8,722 nt of DNA from CAINDR01 sp964495615 (GTDB lineage Bacteria > Patescibacteriota > Patescibacteriia > Patescibacteriales > UBA12465), in contig CAZBVX010000025.1 in assembly GCA_964495615.1 (NCBI GenBank), positions 1 through 8,722 of the forward strand, given 5' to 3'. Below are positions 1 to 6,363 of the stretch, piece by piece. The translations under genes and the position numbers were made by a program. Position 1 is the first letter of the stretch. Each line of letters begins with the position of its first letter. The notes under the pieces are model-generated. The model made no database searches. It was not told where the DNA came from and saw only the letters and a program-made list of their open reading frames with translations.

Positions 1-146
1 GAGAATTAATTTCTTTTGTCGAAGAAAAAGTGCATCATAGCTCAGCTTTGTTTTTGGGAGCGGCAGAAATAATAAAAAATATTTTTTCCACTTTCGCCGG
101 CAAGAAAGAGAAGAAAAAAGAAGTCAAAAAGAAAAGAAAAAAGTAA
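1..146 (+). CDS. C-terminal end of an unidentified protein (partial)
   Basis: An open frame enters from the left edge (first full codon at base 3) and ends at TAA 144-146, giving 47 visible residues. The part reading VEEKVHHSSALFLGAAEIIK looks like an ordinary folded or helical C-terminus. It is followed by a very basic tail (about residues 35-47, mostly Lys with Glu and one Arg). An intrinsic terminator about 22 bases downstream supports this as a real gene end. Lysine-rich tails are common in AT-rich small genomes and say little about function. I do not recognise the family from this fragment. The frame is well supported by the stop and terminator; the function is unknown. Confidence 0.6.
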   Translation, partial: ELISFVEEKVHHSSALFLGAAEIIKNIFSTFAGKKEKKKEVKKKRKK

Positions 147-168
147 ATAAAAACTACTTTAAATAAAG

Positions 169-196
169 AAAACTGCCAAAAAATGGCAGTTTTTTT
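169..196 (+). terminator. Rho-independent terminator of the left-edge gene
   Basis: A 10-bp perfect stem (169-178 with 184-193, core ACTGCCA/TGGCAGT) closes an AAAAA loop and runs into a T tract through 196. It lies about 22 bases after the upstream stop codon. The flanking A run could also support weak termination on the other strand, but no minus-strand gene ends here. Confidence 0.85.
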
Positions 197-211
197 GCAG
201 GGCAAAAATTC

Positions 212-240
212 TTTACAAAACAGATTATTTATTATAGGAT
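212..240 (+). promoter_or_regulatory. Possible sigma70-type promoter for the small membrane-protein gene
   Basis: TTTACA (212-217) and TAGGAT (235-240) are separated by 17 bases and lie between the upstream terminator and the next gene. The -35 matches TTGACA at 5 of 6 positions and the -10 matches TATAAT at 4 of 6. Transcription would start near 247, giving a leader of about 60 bases that contains the hairpin at 282-300. A second AT-rich box, TATAAAT (264-270), lacks a convincing -35. The region is so AT-rich that chance matches are likely. Confidence 0.4.
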
Positions 241-281
241 ACAAGGTTAATAGTTCGTTAAAATATAAATATAGAACTCTG

Positions 282-300
282 GTCCCGTAGTTAACGGGGC
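282..300 (+). promoter_or_regulatory. Leader hairpin just upstream of the membrane-protein start codon
   Basis: GTCCCG (282-287) pairs with CGGGGC (295-300) around a 7-base TAGTTAA loop: five Watson-Crick pairs plus one G-U in RNA. It is a GC-rich island in very AT-rich DNA and ends 9 bases before ATG 310, where a ribosome binding site would normally lie. No T tract follows, so it is not a terminator. A role in translation control or as a protein-binding site is inference. Confidence 0.4.
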
Positions 301-309
301 GAAAAGAAA

Positions 310-807
310 ATGAAAAAGTTAATATTATTAATCGTATTATTTTTGTGGTCGCCAGTTTTTGCCGATAATGCAGATGTTCCACAACTAGCAAATCAAAATG
401 TTTTTGTTTGGGGTATTGTATCAATAATATCTTCTTTTATTCTCATTTTTTTATATATAAAATTATATAAAATTAATATCTGGGTCGATAAAGGCCCAGA
501 AGAGAATTGGGAAAAAAGAGCAAAAATTCTGACTCGTTGGAGTAATATAAAATCTTACTTTGTTCCAATTTATTTCTTTATTATTTTAGGAACTTTTATT
601 TTTTTTAGAAATTCAATCGCTTCTGTTTTTTTGTATTATTTATCTGTATATTCGTTGACGGTATTTTCTATATTTTTTATTCTTTTGATTTTCTATTGTG
701 GAGGATCAAAATTTAAAAGTTATGAGAAAAAAACAAATTTAATTTTAGTAATTAGTCTTCCAATTTTAATTTTGATTATCACAATTTTAATTATTATTCT
801 CCTTTAA
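310..807 (+). CDS. Small multi-pass membrane protein with signal peptide, family not recognised
   Basis: This encodes 165 residues. Residues 1-18 look like a Sec signal peptide: MKK, a hydrophobic core, then a VFA|DN cleavage-like site; alternatively they form an uncleaved first helix. Further hydrophobic segments lie at about 31-53, 84-101, 103-130 and 142-165, so the mature protein would have about four membrane helices. The polar stretch 54-82 (charged, with three Trp) is the only sizeable loop. No catalytic motif is visible. The gene is richer in A+T than its neighbours, with many ATT, ATA and TTA codons, which hydrophobic composition only partly explains. It has its own terminator and probable promoter, so it is monocistronic between two conserved regions. 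This pattern fits a fast-evolving or lineage-specific gene. No Shine-Dalgarno is seen; the start is chosen because the signal peptide begins exactly here. Function unknown. Confidence 0.75.
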   Translation: MKKLILLIVLFLWSPVFADNADVPQLANQNVFVWGIVSIISSFILIFLYIKLYKINIWVDKGPEENWEKRAKILTRWSNIKSYFVPIYFFIILGTFIFFRNSIASVFLYYLSVYSLTVFSIFFILLIFYCGGSKFKSYEKKTNLILVISLPILILIITILIIILL

Positions 808-825
808 CAGAAAATCACTAAAAAC

Positions 826-860
826 AAAAGGCTATCTATTAAATATAGATAGTCTTTTTT
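826..860. terminator. Bidirectional terminator between the membrane-protein gene and topA
   Basis: A stem of about 14 bp (826-839 with 845-858, including one G-U in RNA) encloses the loop TAAAT. On the + strand it ends in a T run (855-860), about 19 bases after the stop at 807. On the - strand it ends in TTTTGTTTTT, about 18 bases after the topA stop. It can therefore serve both convergent genes. Confidence 0.85.
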
Positions 861-876
861 CTTTTGAATCAAAAAT

Positions 877-3111
877 TTATTTACTGTTACTGCATCCTTT
901 GTCTGAACATTTTGATCCGTCTTTTGTTTCAATGATTAATGAACCGCAGACCTGGCAAACTTCGCCGGTTGGTCTACCCCAATAAGCATTTTTGCAATCT
1001 GGATAAGCGGAGCAAGCATAAAAAATTCCTTTGCGGCTGAATTTTTTGACGATCTTTCCTTTGTTGCAAGCTGGGCAGGTGACTGCACTATCATCAACAA
1101 TGCTTTTGATATTTTTGCATTTTGGATATCCAGAGCAAGCAAGAAATGGTCCGAATTTTCCATTTTTTACCACCATATCAGAGCCGCATTTTTCACATTT
1201 TTCACCAGCAAACTTTTTTTCCAGAGCTTCTAGGTTGGCGTCTGGCTTTTTATCTCCACCTTCACCGCCTGTTTGTTGGTTGTTCCCACCGCTTATGGAC
1301 TTGATGTTTTTACAATCTGGAAAACCAGAGCAGGCCAGGAATTTTCCATAGCGTCCGGTTTTGACAATCATTGACGATCCGCATTTGTCGCAGATTTCTT
1401 GGCTAGTTTCTTCTGGCATAATATCTTTTTTATTAATTTCTTTATATTTGTTTTCTAAATTTTCATGGAAATCATGGTAGAATTCACCAATAACTGGTTG
1501 CCACTCTTTTTTGCCTTCAGCAACTTCATCCAAATTATTTTCCATGCCAGCGGTGAAAGCATAATCAACAATTTTTGGAAAGTGAGCAACCAACAAGTCA
1601 TTAACCACAAAGGCAATATCGGTTGGAAAAAGTTTTTTGTGCTCATCGCGGTTAACGTAGTTGCGAACAATAATAGTGTTGATGGTTGGAGCATAAGTTG
1701 AAGGACGGCCAATGCCATGTTTTTCCAATTCTTTGACCAAGCCAGCATCGGAATATCTGGCGGGACCTTTGGTGAAATGTTGGTTCTTGATAGTATCCAA
1801 TAACATTAGTACTTCTCCCTCTTCAACACTTGGCAATTCTTGTTCTTCGGTTTTTTCTGGGTAGATTTTTAGATAGCCATCAAAAGAAACAATTTGTCCG
1901 GTGCTGCGGAAGGTGTAGTCACTGGCATTTTTGTCTTTGGTTTTTAAGTCAATGGCAGTCGCGGCGATTTGGGCATCAGCTGATTGGCAAGCCAGAGATC
2001 TTTGCCAAATTAAGCGGTAAAGGCGATACTCAGAAGAATCAAGTTTGTTTTTTAAGCTGTCTGGTGTTTTAAAAACTTCGGTTGGACGAACAGCCTCGTG
2101 GGCCTCTTGAGCATTTTTGCTTTTGTTTTTGTATTTTCTAGCTTCTTTTGGTAAATATTTATTGCCATATTCTTGATGCAAATATTCACGAGCTTCGGTT
2201 AGAAATTTTTCCGACAAATTCAAGGAGTCGGTTCTCATGTAGGTAATGAAGCCTTGTTCATAAAGTTTTTGAGCGACGGTCATGGTTTGTTTGGCGCTGA
2301 AGCCAAGATGTCGGTTGGCGCTTTGCTGGAGAGTGGCGGTAGTAAAAGGGGCAGCTGGTGATTTTTTGGTGGCCTTTTTTTCGATTCCGGAAACGAACCA
2401 GTCAGCAGTTTTTATTTGTGCCTCGATTTCTTCAGCCAGCTTCTCGTTGATGCTTAGCTTGTTGAAAGCTTTGTTTTTGATTTTAAATAAATTTGCTTCA
2501 AATGCTTGTTCTGTTTCTTTTTGGCTTACTTTTAGCGTCAAACTCCAATATTCAGCAGAAACGAATTTTTTAATTTCTCTTTCTCTTTCAACAATAAATC
2601 TAATCGCGACGCTCTGTACTCGACCAGCGGATAATCCTTTTGCTACTTTTTTCCAGAGGAACGGGGAAAGCTTGTAGCCAACCAAGCGATCAAGGATGCG
2701 TCGAGCTTGTTGAGCGTTAACCATTTTGAGATCTAATTCTCTTGGATGAGCCAAGGCTTCCAAAATTGCCGACTTGGTGATTTCGTGAAAGGCAATTCGG
2801 CTGCTTTGGCCAGCTTTTAATTTTAAAGCTTCTTGAAGATGCCAGGCAATTGCTTCTCCTTCGCGGTCTTCATCGCTTGCTAGAATCACTTCGTCGCTTT
2901 TGGCGACTAAGCCTTTTAACTTGGTGACTATTTTTCTGGATTTAGTTGGAATGACGTACTTTGGTGAAAAGCCATTTTCAATATCAATCCCCATTTCTTT
3001 TTGCGGTAAATCACGGATGTGTCCGAAAGAAGATTCTACAAAAAAATCTTTACCCAAAAACTTGGCAATTGTTTTGGCCTTAGTTGGAGATTCAACAATA
3101 ATTAATTTCAT
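877..3111 (-). CDS. topA: DNA topoisomerase I (type IA)
   Basis: TopA relaxes negatively supercoiled DNA by cutting one strand through a 5'-phosphotyrosine. The 744-residue protein starts with a TOPRIM domain (about 1-115): Glu7 in VESPTKAKT and the metal-binding triad Asp80, Asp82 and Glu84 in SDEDREGE. The catalytic tyrosine is Tyr291 in GFITYMRTDS, with Arg293 beside it as in all type IA enzymes. HGIGRPSTYAPTI (465-477) is another family signature. The C-terminus carries four Cys4 zinc ribbons: Cys574/577/594/600, 639/642/659/665, 679/682/700/706 and 719/722/735/740. The first two are near copies, joined by a Gly/Asn/Gln-rich linker (about 607-622). Length is between the shorter Gram-positive enzymes and the 865-residue E. 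coli enzyme. The ATG overlaps the dprA stop as ATGA, implying translational coupling; dprA-topA adjacency is common in bacteria. No Shine-Dalgarno is seen. Identity is very secure. Confidence 0.98.
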   Translation of the reverse strand: MKLIIVESPTKAKTIAKFLGKDFFVESSFGHIRDLPQKEMGIDIENGFSPKYVIPTKSRKIVTKLKGLVAKSDEVILASDEDREGEAIAWHLQEALKLKAGQSSRIAFHEITKSAILEALAHPRELDLKMVNAQQARRILDRLVGYKLSPFLWKKVAKGLSAGRVQSVAIRFIVEREREIKKFVSAEYWSLTLKVSQKETEQAFEANLFKIKNKAFNKLSINEKLAEEIEAQIKTADWFVSGIEKKATKKSPAAPFTTATLQQSANRHLGFSAKQTMTVAQKLYEQGFITYMRTDSLNLSEKFLTEAREYLHQEYGNKYLPKEARKYKNKSKNAQEAHEAVRPTEVFKTPDSLKNKLDSSEYRLYRLIWQRSLACQSADAQIAATAIDLKTKDKNASDYTFRSTGQIVSFDGYLKIYPEKTEEQELPSVEEGEVLMLLDTIKNQHFTKGPARYSDAGLVKELEKHGIGRPSTYAPTINTIIVRNYVNRDEHKKLFPTDIAFVVNDLLVAHFPKIVDYAFTAGMENNLDEVAEGKKEWQPVIGEFYHDFHENLENKYKEINKKDIMPEETSQEICDKCGSSMIVKTGRYGKFLACSGFPDCKNIKSISGGNNQQTGGEGGDKKPDANLEALEKKFAGEKCEKCGSDMVVKNGKFGPFLACSGYPKCKNIKSIVDDSAVTCPACNKGKIVKKFSRKGIFYACSAYPDCKNAYWGRPTGEVCQVCGSLIIETKDGSKCSDKGCSNSK
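1099..1392 (-). repeat. Two near-identical zinc-ribbon modules inside topA
   Basis: TopA residues 574-606 (1294-1392) and 639-671 (1099-1197) align without gaps, with 24 of 33 residues identical. Both share the pattern C-x2-CG-x16-C-SG-[FY]-P-x-C and end in KNIKSI. They are separated by a low-complexity linker. The third and fourth ribbons are clearly more diverged. This suggests a fairly recent module duplication or homogenisation within the gene. Confidence 0.75.
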
Positions 3112-4241
3112 AAATTTTTCGATAATAATATTTGTCCACTGCTATTTCGAGAAACAATCCCGGATAATTCCAATATTGTTAGTGTACTATGTACGCACGG
3201 GGTGTCAAGTTGGCAATTTTCAATTATCTCCTCAATATTAGCTATTTTATTCAATAATAAAAGAGATTTTATAATTTTTAAACCATCCTCTCCAGCTATT
3301 TTTTCAATATTTTCAATATTTTTGATTTTTGGTTTTTTTGAATTAGTCATTTTTATGCTAAGGCAGCGATAGATGTCTTCAGGGCTGCTGACAGCGTCCG
3401 TGTGATCTTTTAATAGTTTATTTGTACCAATACTTAATTCACTATAAATTGATCCCGGGACAGCCATTACTATTCTATTGGCGTCTCTGGCATATTCGGC
3501 AGTTTTGTTAGCGCCTGATTTTTGGCCAGCTTCAACAACCAAGGTGCCAAGGCATAGTCCGGCAATAATCCGATTGCGGCGCGGGAAATTGCTTTTTTGA
3601 ATCAAGGAGTGAGGCGGAAATTCAGTCACAATAAATCCGCCATCGGTAATAATTTTTTTGGCCAGCCAGTAGTTTTCTGCCGGGCAGGAGATGATGTCTT
3701 TTTCTAAGGGACCGCCAAGAACGGCGCCAGTTTTTATTCCGTTTGCCAAAGCCTCCTGGTGAGCACAGGTGTCGATACCAAAAGCCAGACCACTGACAAT
3801 TAAAAAACGTTTGTCTAATCCGGCAATTAATTCTTTGGTGGCTTGCCGGCCATAAGCACTGGCGATTCTTGAGCCGACAACCGCTAAGGAATATTCTTTT
3901 TGTTCTTCAGCAATAGAGATATTCCCTAAATAAAAAATAATTGGCGGCGGATAGGAAATATTTTTTAGGTTGCTTGGGTAATCTTCATCAATTATTAAAA
4001 GATAACTAATTTTGTTTTCTTGAAGATAATTTTTTTCTTTTTCTGGTGAAAAATTTTTTTTGAATTTAAAAAACTTTTCAACAGTTGAACTTTTAAATTC
4101 TTGCCAGTCTATTTTTTCCGCCAGCCAAGCTTTTTTCAGGGTGCCAAAAAATTTTTTTATTAATGAAATTTTTTCCGCACCAAAAAGATCACTATAAGCA
4201 AAGAAAAAATAAAAATCTCTTTCTGAATTATTTTTTAGCAT
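3108..4241 (-). CDS. dprA: DNA-processing protein DprA (Smf family)
   Basis: DprA binds incoming single-stranded DNA during natural transformation and loads RecA; CPR genomes usually keep it with other competence genes. From ATG 4241 the protein has 377 residues. Order of parts: N-terminal helical SAM/HhH-like region (about 10-50), a Rossmann-like DNA-binding core (about 80-290) and a winged-helix-like C-terminus (about 325-377). Core motifs are VVGSR (121-125), SGLAFGIDTCAHQEAL (150-165), FPRRNRIIAGL (219-229), EAGQKSGANKTAEYA (237-251) and AVPGSI (260-265). The usual G-x-G-L-D loop reads VLGGPLEKDIISCP, a local variant. A longer reading would start with TTG at 4271, but that lies inside the terminator hairpin behind pth, so the first ATG is preferred. 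AAGGG lies 13 bases upstream, too far for a good Shine-Dalgarno. The TGA stop overlaps the topA ATG by 4 bases. Confidence 0.93.
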   Translation of the reverse strand: MLKNNSERDFYFFFAYSDLFGAEKISLIKKFFGTLKKAWLAEKIDWQEFKSSTVEKFFKFKKNFSPEKEKNYLQENKISYLLIIDEDYPSNLKNISYPPPIIFYLGNISIAEEQKEYSLAVVGSRIASAYGRQATKELIAGLDKRFLIVSGLAFGIDTCAHQEALANGIKTGAVLGGPLEKDIISCPAENYWLAKKIITDGGFIVTEFPPHSLIQKSNFPRRNRIIAGLCLGTLVVEAGQKSGANKTAEYARDANRIVMAVPGSIYSELSIGTNKLLKDHTDAVSSPEDIYRCLSIKMTNSKKPKIKNIENIEKIAGEDGLKIIKSLLLLNKIANIEEIIENCQLDTPCVHSTLTILELSGIVSRNSSGQILLSKNL

Positions 4242-4248
4242 AAAATAC

Positions 4249-4280
4249 AAAAAACCCTTGATAATTTTCAAGGGTTTTTT
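4249..4280. terminator. Strong symmetrical terminator between pth and dprA
   Basis: A 12-bp perfect inverted repeat (4249-4260 and 4269-4280, AAAAAACCCTTG/CAAGGGTTTTTT) encloses an 8-base loop. It sits 8 bases after the pth stop and ends 7 bases before the dprA ATG. On the minus strand it is a classical terminator with a TTTTTT tail. Because of its symmetry it could also act on the plus strand. Its position implies that dprA needs its own start site or depends on readthrough. Confidence 0.9.
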
Positions 4281-4288
4281 GCTAACGT

Positions 4289-4831
4289 TTAAAGATGTTT
4301 TTTTATTTCTTCAAATATTTCCGGCAACTTCTTTTTTTCTTCGGCATTAAATCTTCCTAAGACAAATTTGTCAGCAGGAATCGGATTTCTAAATAATTCA
4401 TTTTTAACACCCAAGCGAACCCTCTTGAATTTCTGAGTTTTTAAATGACTAATTAGTGATTTGACGCCATTATGTCCGGCACTGCTGGAATCGGTGGCTA
4501 TTTTGTTGATTCCAAAAGAAAGATCAATATCATCTTGAATAACAGTTAAGGTTTCGGAGAGGTCGCTATTTTTTTTGGCAACAATTCCAAGAGTCTTTTC
4601 GAGCAAACCATAATAATCCAAAACTTTTCGAACTGCTCGTCCAGAGTTGTTCATAAAAGTCAGGGGTTTGATTAGCAAGCCTTCTGAATATTCAGCCACC
4701 AAAGCCTCAAAACGCTTTTCTTCTTTCCATTTCGCTTCTGGAAACAGAAAATCAAGAGCGGAGAAGCCGACGTTGTGCCTAGTGTTTTCGTATTCTTGCC
4801 CAGGGTTTCCTAGGCCGACAATTATTTTCAT
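4289..4831 (-). CDS. pth: Peptidyl-tRNA hydrolase
   Basis: Pth cleaves peptidyl-tRNA released from stalled ribosomes, recycling tRNA in the cytoplasm. The 180-residue protein starts MKIIVGLGNPG. It shows the substrate-binding Asn9, the catalytic His19 in TRHNVG, KPLTFMNNSG (55-64), the aspartate at the start of DDID (Asp100) and GHNG (119-122). Normal bacterial Pth is about 185-195 residues. Relative to E. coli there is an insert of roughly 14 residues (about 77-92) between the YYGL helix and the VIQDDID strand. The frame stays open upstream for 26 codons, but those residues are not Pth-like and overlap the hairpin behind der, so the ATG at 4831 is chosen. TATAAT lies only 4 bases before this ATG, hinting at a leaderless message. 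It is flanked by hairpins on both sides and so may be its own unit. Confidence 0.96.
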   Translation of the reverse strand: MKIIVGLGNPGQEYENTRHNVGFSALDFLFPEAKWKEEKRFEALVAEYSEGLLIKPLTFMNNSGRAVRKVLDYYGLLEKTLGIVAKKNSDLSETLTVIQDDIDLSFGINKIATDSSSAGHNGVKSLISHLKTQKFKRVRLGVKNELFRNPIPADKFVLGRFNAEEKKKLPEIFEEIKKHL

Positions 4832-4840
4832 ATTAATTAT

Positions 4841-4867
4841 AAAGAAACGCTGATAAACAGCGCTTCT
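4841..4867 (-). terminator. Probable terminator behind der
   Basis: A 10-bp stem (4858-4867 with 4843-4852) closes a 5-base loop and starts 13 bases after the der stop. The minus-strand RNA has a G-U pair where plus-strand RNA would have an A-C mismatch, so the structure favours minus-strand transcription. The tail is TTTCTTT, interrupted once, so termination may be incomplete. It lies in the pth leader and could instead influence pth expression. Confidence 0.6.
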
Positions 4868-4880
4868 CCAAAAAATAAAT

Positions 4881-6356
4881 TTATGATTTCGGTCTTCCTT
4901 CGCGAACACCGTGTCTTTTTGGGTTCTTTTCGATACTCATTTTGATTGGTGTGCCAAGAAAGTTGTATTTTTCGCGTAGGCGATTTTCAATAAAGCGAAC
5001 ATAAGAAAAATGTAAATCATCACGAGAACCGATTCGGATACCAAATTTTGGTGGTTCGGTGTGGGTTTGTTTTATTTCGTAGATGTGAGGATGTTTCAAA
5101 CCTTTTCCTTTGGCTGGACGATGAGTTTTGACAATCTTGCTCAAGAATTTTGCCAATTGCGATTCACTGAGAGAAATTTTTCGGCAAGCATCAATTTCAA
5201 TCGCCATTGATAAGAGATGGTTGATTTTTTTGCTCAATTCTTCCGGAGAAAATTCTTTTTCTTTTTTTTGATTTTGCTTGCTGCTTCCGGAAAGAGAAGA
5301 AACAAATTCAATTGGTGCCCAGGAAGCAAAAGGAAATTTGCTATAAATATTTTCCCGCCATTTTTTTTGGTTGCGTTCTTCAATTTTGTCCCATTTATTA
5401 GCAACAATAACCAAACTATTACCGCGATCAAAAATTTCTTGGACTAATTTTGCATCTTGGTGAGTGATACCTTCACCAATATCAATCATCAAAAAAGCAA
5501 TGTCTGATTTTTTCAAAACAGATAAAGTTTTTTCAATGCCATATTTCTCCAAACGTTCCGCCTTGTGTCCTTGACGGCTAATTCCAGCAGTGTCAACAAT
5601 CTGCAATTTTTTTCCCTGAAATTCAAGATCGGTGTTTTGTGGCTCGCGAGTGGTGTGGGCAACCTCAGAAACAATTACTCTTTCGTAACCTAGAATTGAA
5701 TTCAGAAAAGATGATTTGCCGACATTCGGCTTTCCAAGGATACAAATTTTTATTGGCCCTTCCTCTTCATTTTTTTCTACTCTAACTTTTGAATGGCGGT
5801 CAATTAATTTTAATTTTTTTAATCTATTAATAATTTCTGCCAATAAATCTCCGGTGCCGCTGCCGCTAGCAGCAGAGATTAAAAGCGGTTCGCCTAATCC
5901 TAATTTGTTGAATTCGGCAGTTTCCAATCTTTGTCTTGAACTATCAGTTTTGTTGGCGACTAAAAGAATTTTGTTTTTGAGGCTGGGAATTTTTTTGATA
6001 ATTTTTGCTAGTTCTTTATCTTCAGCCATTAATCCGGACTTGCTATCAACAAGAAAGACTAACAAATCAGCTTTTTCCAAATAAGCCTTGGCTTGTCTTT
6101 GAGTTTTTTCATCAATGTCGGTTAGCTGTCCTTTTGATTTTTTTTCTAAAAAAATACTATCCAAAATTCCGGCAGTATCGACAAGGTCAAAATTAAAACC
6201 ATCCCACTCCACTTCTCCTAAATTACTATCGCGAGTAGTGCCTGGGATATCAGAAACCAAAGCTTGTCGTTTTTCAACCAAGCAATTAAAGAGAGTAGAT
6301 TTTCCAACATTAGTTCGCCCGAAAAGAGCGATTAGTGGTTTTGTTTTTTTATTCAT
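4881..6356 (-). CDS. der: Ribosome-associated GTPase Der (EngA)
   Basis: Der is an essential double GTPase needed for maturation of the large ribosomal subunit. The 491 residues contain G domain 1 with GRTNVGKS (13-20), PGTTRD (38-43), DTAG (60-63), NKTD (135-138) and SAAS (161-164). G domain 2 has GKPNVGKS (208-215), AHTTRE (233-238), DTAG (255-258), NKWD (320-323) and SSLSG (353-357). A KH-like domain (about 380-485) follows, with THRPAKGKG, PPKFGIRIG and a basic end. Length fits the family (about 435-490). The second switch I is unusual: the normal AGTTRD reads AHTTRE, but the GTP-sensing Thr is kept. A lysine-rich insert (about 358-370) lies before the KH domain. The ATG is 7 bases after the LCP stop with only A/T between, so the two are probably co-transcribed. 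No Shine-Dalgarno. Confidence 0.98.
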   Translation of the reverse strand: MNKKTKPLIALFGRTNVGKSTLFNCLVEKRQALVSDIPGTTRDSNLGEVEWDGFNFDLVDTAGILDSIFLEKKSKGQLTDIDEKTQRQAKAYLEKADLLVFLVDSKSGLMAEDKELAKIIKKIPSLKNKILLVANKTDSSRQRLETAEFNKLGLGEPLLISAASGSGTGDLLAEIINRLKKLKLIDRHSKVRVEKNEEEGPIKICILGKPNVGKSSFLNSILGYERVIVSEVAHTTREPQNTDLEFQGKKLQIVDTAGISRQGHKAERLEKYGIEKTLSVLKKSDIAFLMIDIGEGITHQDAKLVQEIFDRGNSLVIVANKWDKIEERNQKKWRENIYSKFPFASWAPIEFVSSLSGSSKQNQKKEKEFSPEELSKKINHLLSMAIEIDACRKISLSESQLAKFLSKIVKTHRPAKGKGLKHPHIYEIKQTHTEPPKFGIRIGSRDDLHFSYVRFIENRLREKYNFLGTPIKMSIEKNPKRHGVREGRPKS

Positions 6357-6363
6357 TTTTTTA

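Noticed and set aside
264..270. TATAAAT as the -10 box of the gene at 310
   Set aside because: No acceptable -35 lies 16-18 bases upstream; in this base composition such boxes are expected by chance.
271..300. tRNA-like words (ATAGAACTCTGGTC and CCGTAGTTAACGG) before the membrane-protein gene
   Set aside because: They resemble pieces of D and anticodon arms, but no acceptor stem, T arm or complete cloverleaf can be drawn. I treat only the hairpin at 282-300 as real.
35..424. Minus-strand open frame of 129 codons
   Set aside because: It crosses the terminator and overlaps two plus-strand genes. Its Phe/Lys-rich composition is the antisense of AT-rich DNA, and no family is recognisable.
2282..2677. 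Plus-strand open frame of 131 codons antisense to topA
   Set aside because: It lies wholly within a conserved region of topA and has no recognisable domain; the other plus-strand frames across topA, der and the LCP gene are likewise antisense shadows.
4242..4271. N-terminal extension of dprA starting with TTG at 4271
   Set aside because: The ten extra codons lie inside the pth terminator hairpin and do not resemble DprA; the ATG at 4241 is the first sensible start.
4832..4909. 26-codon N-terminal extension of pth, overlapping the end of der
   Set aside because: Pth proteins begin at the MKIIVGLGNPG strand; the extension overlaps the hairpin behind der and has no Pth features.
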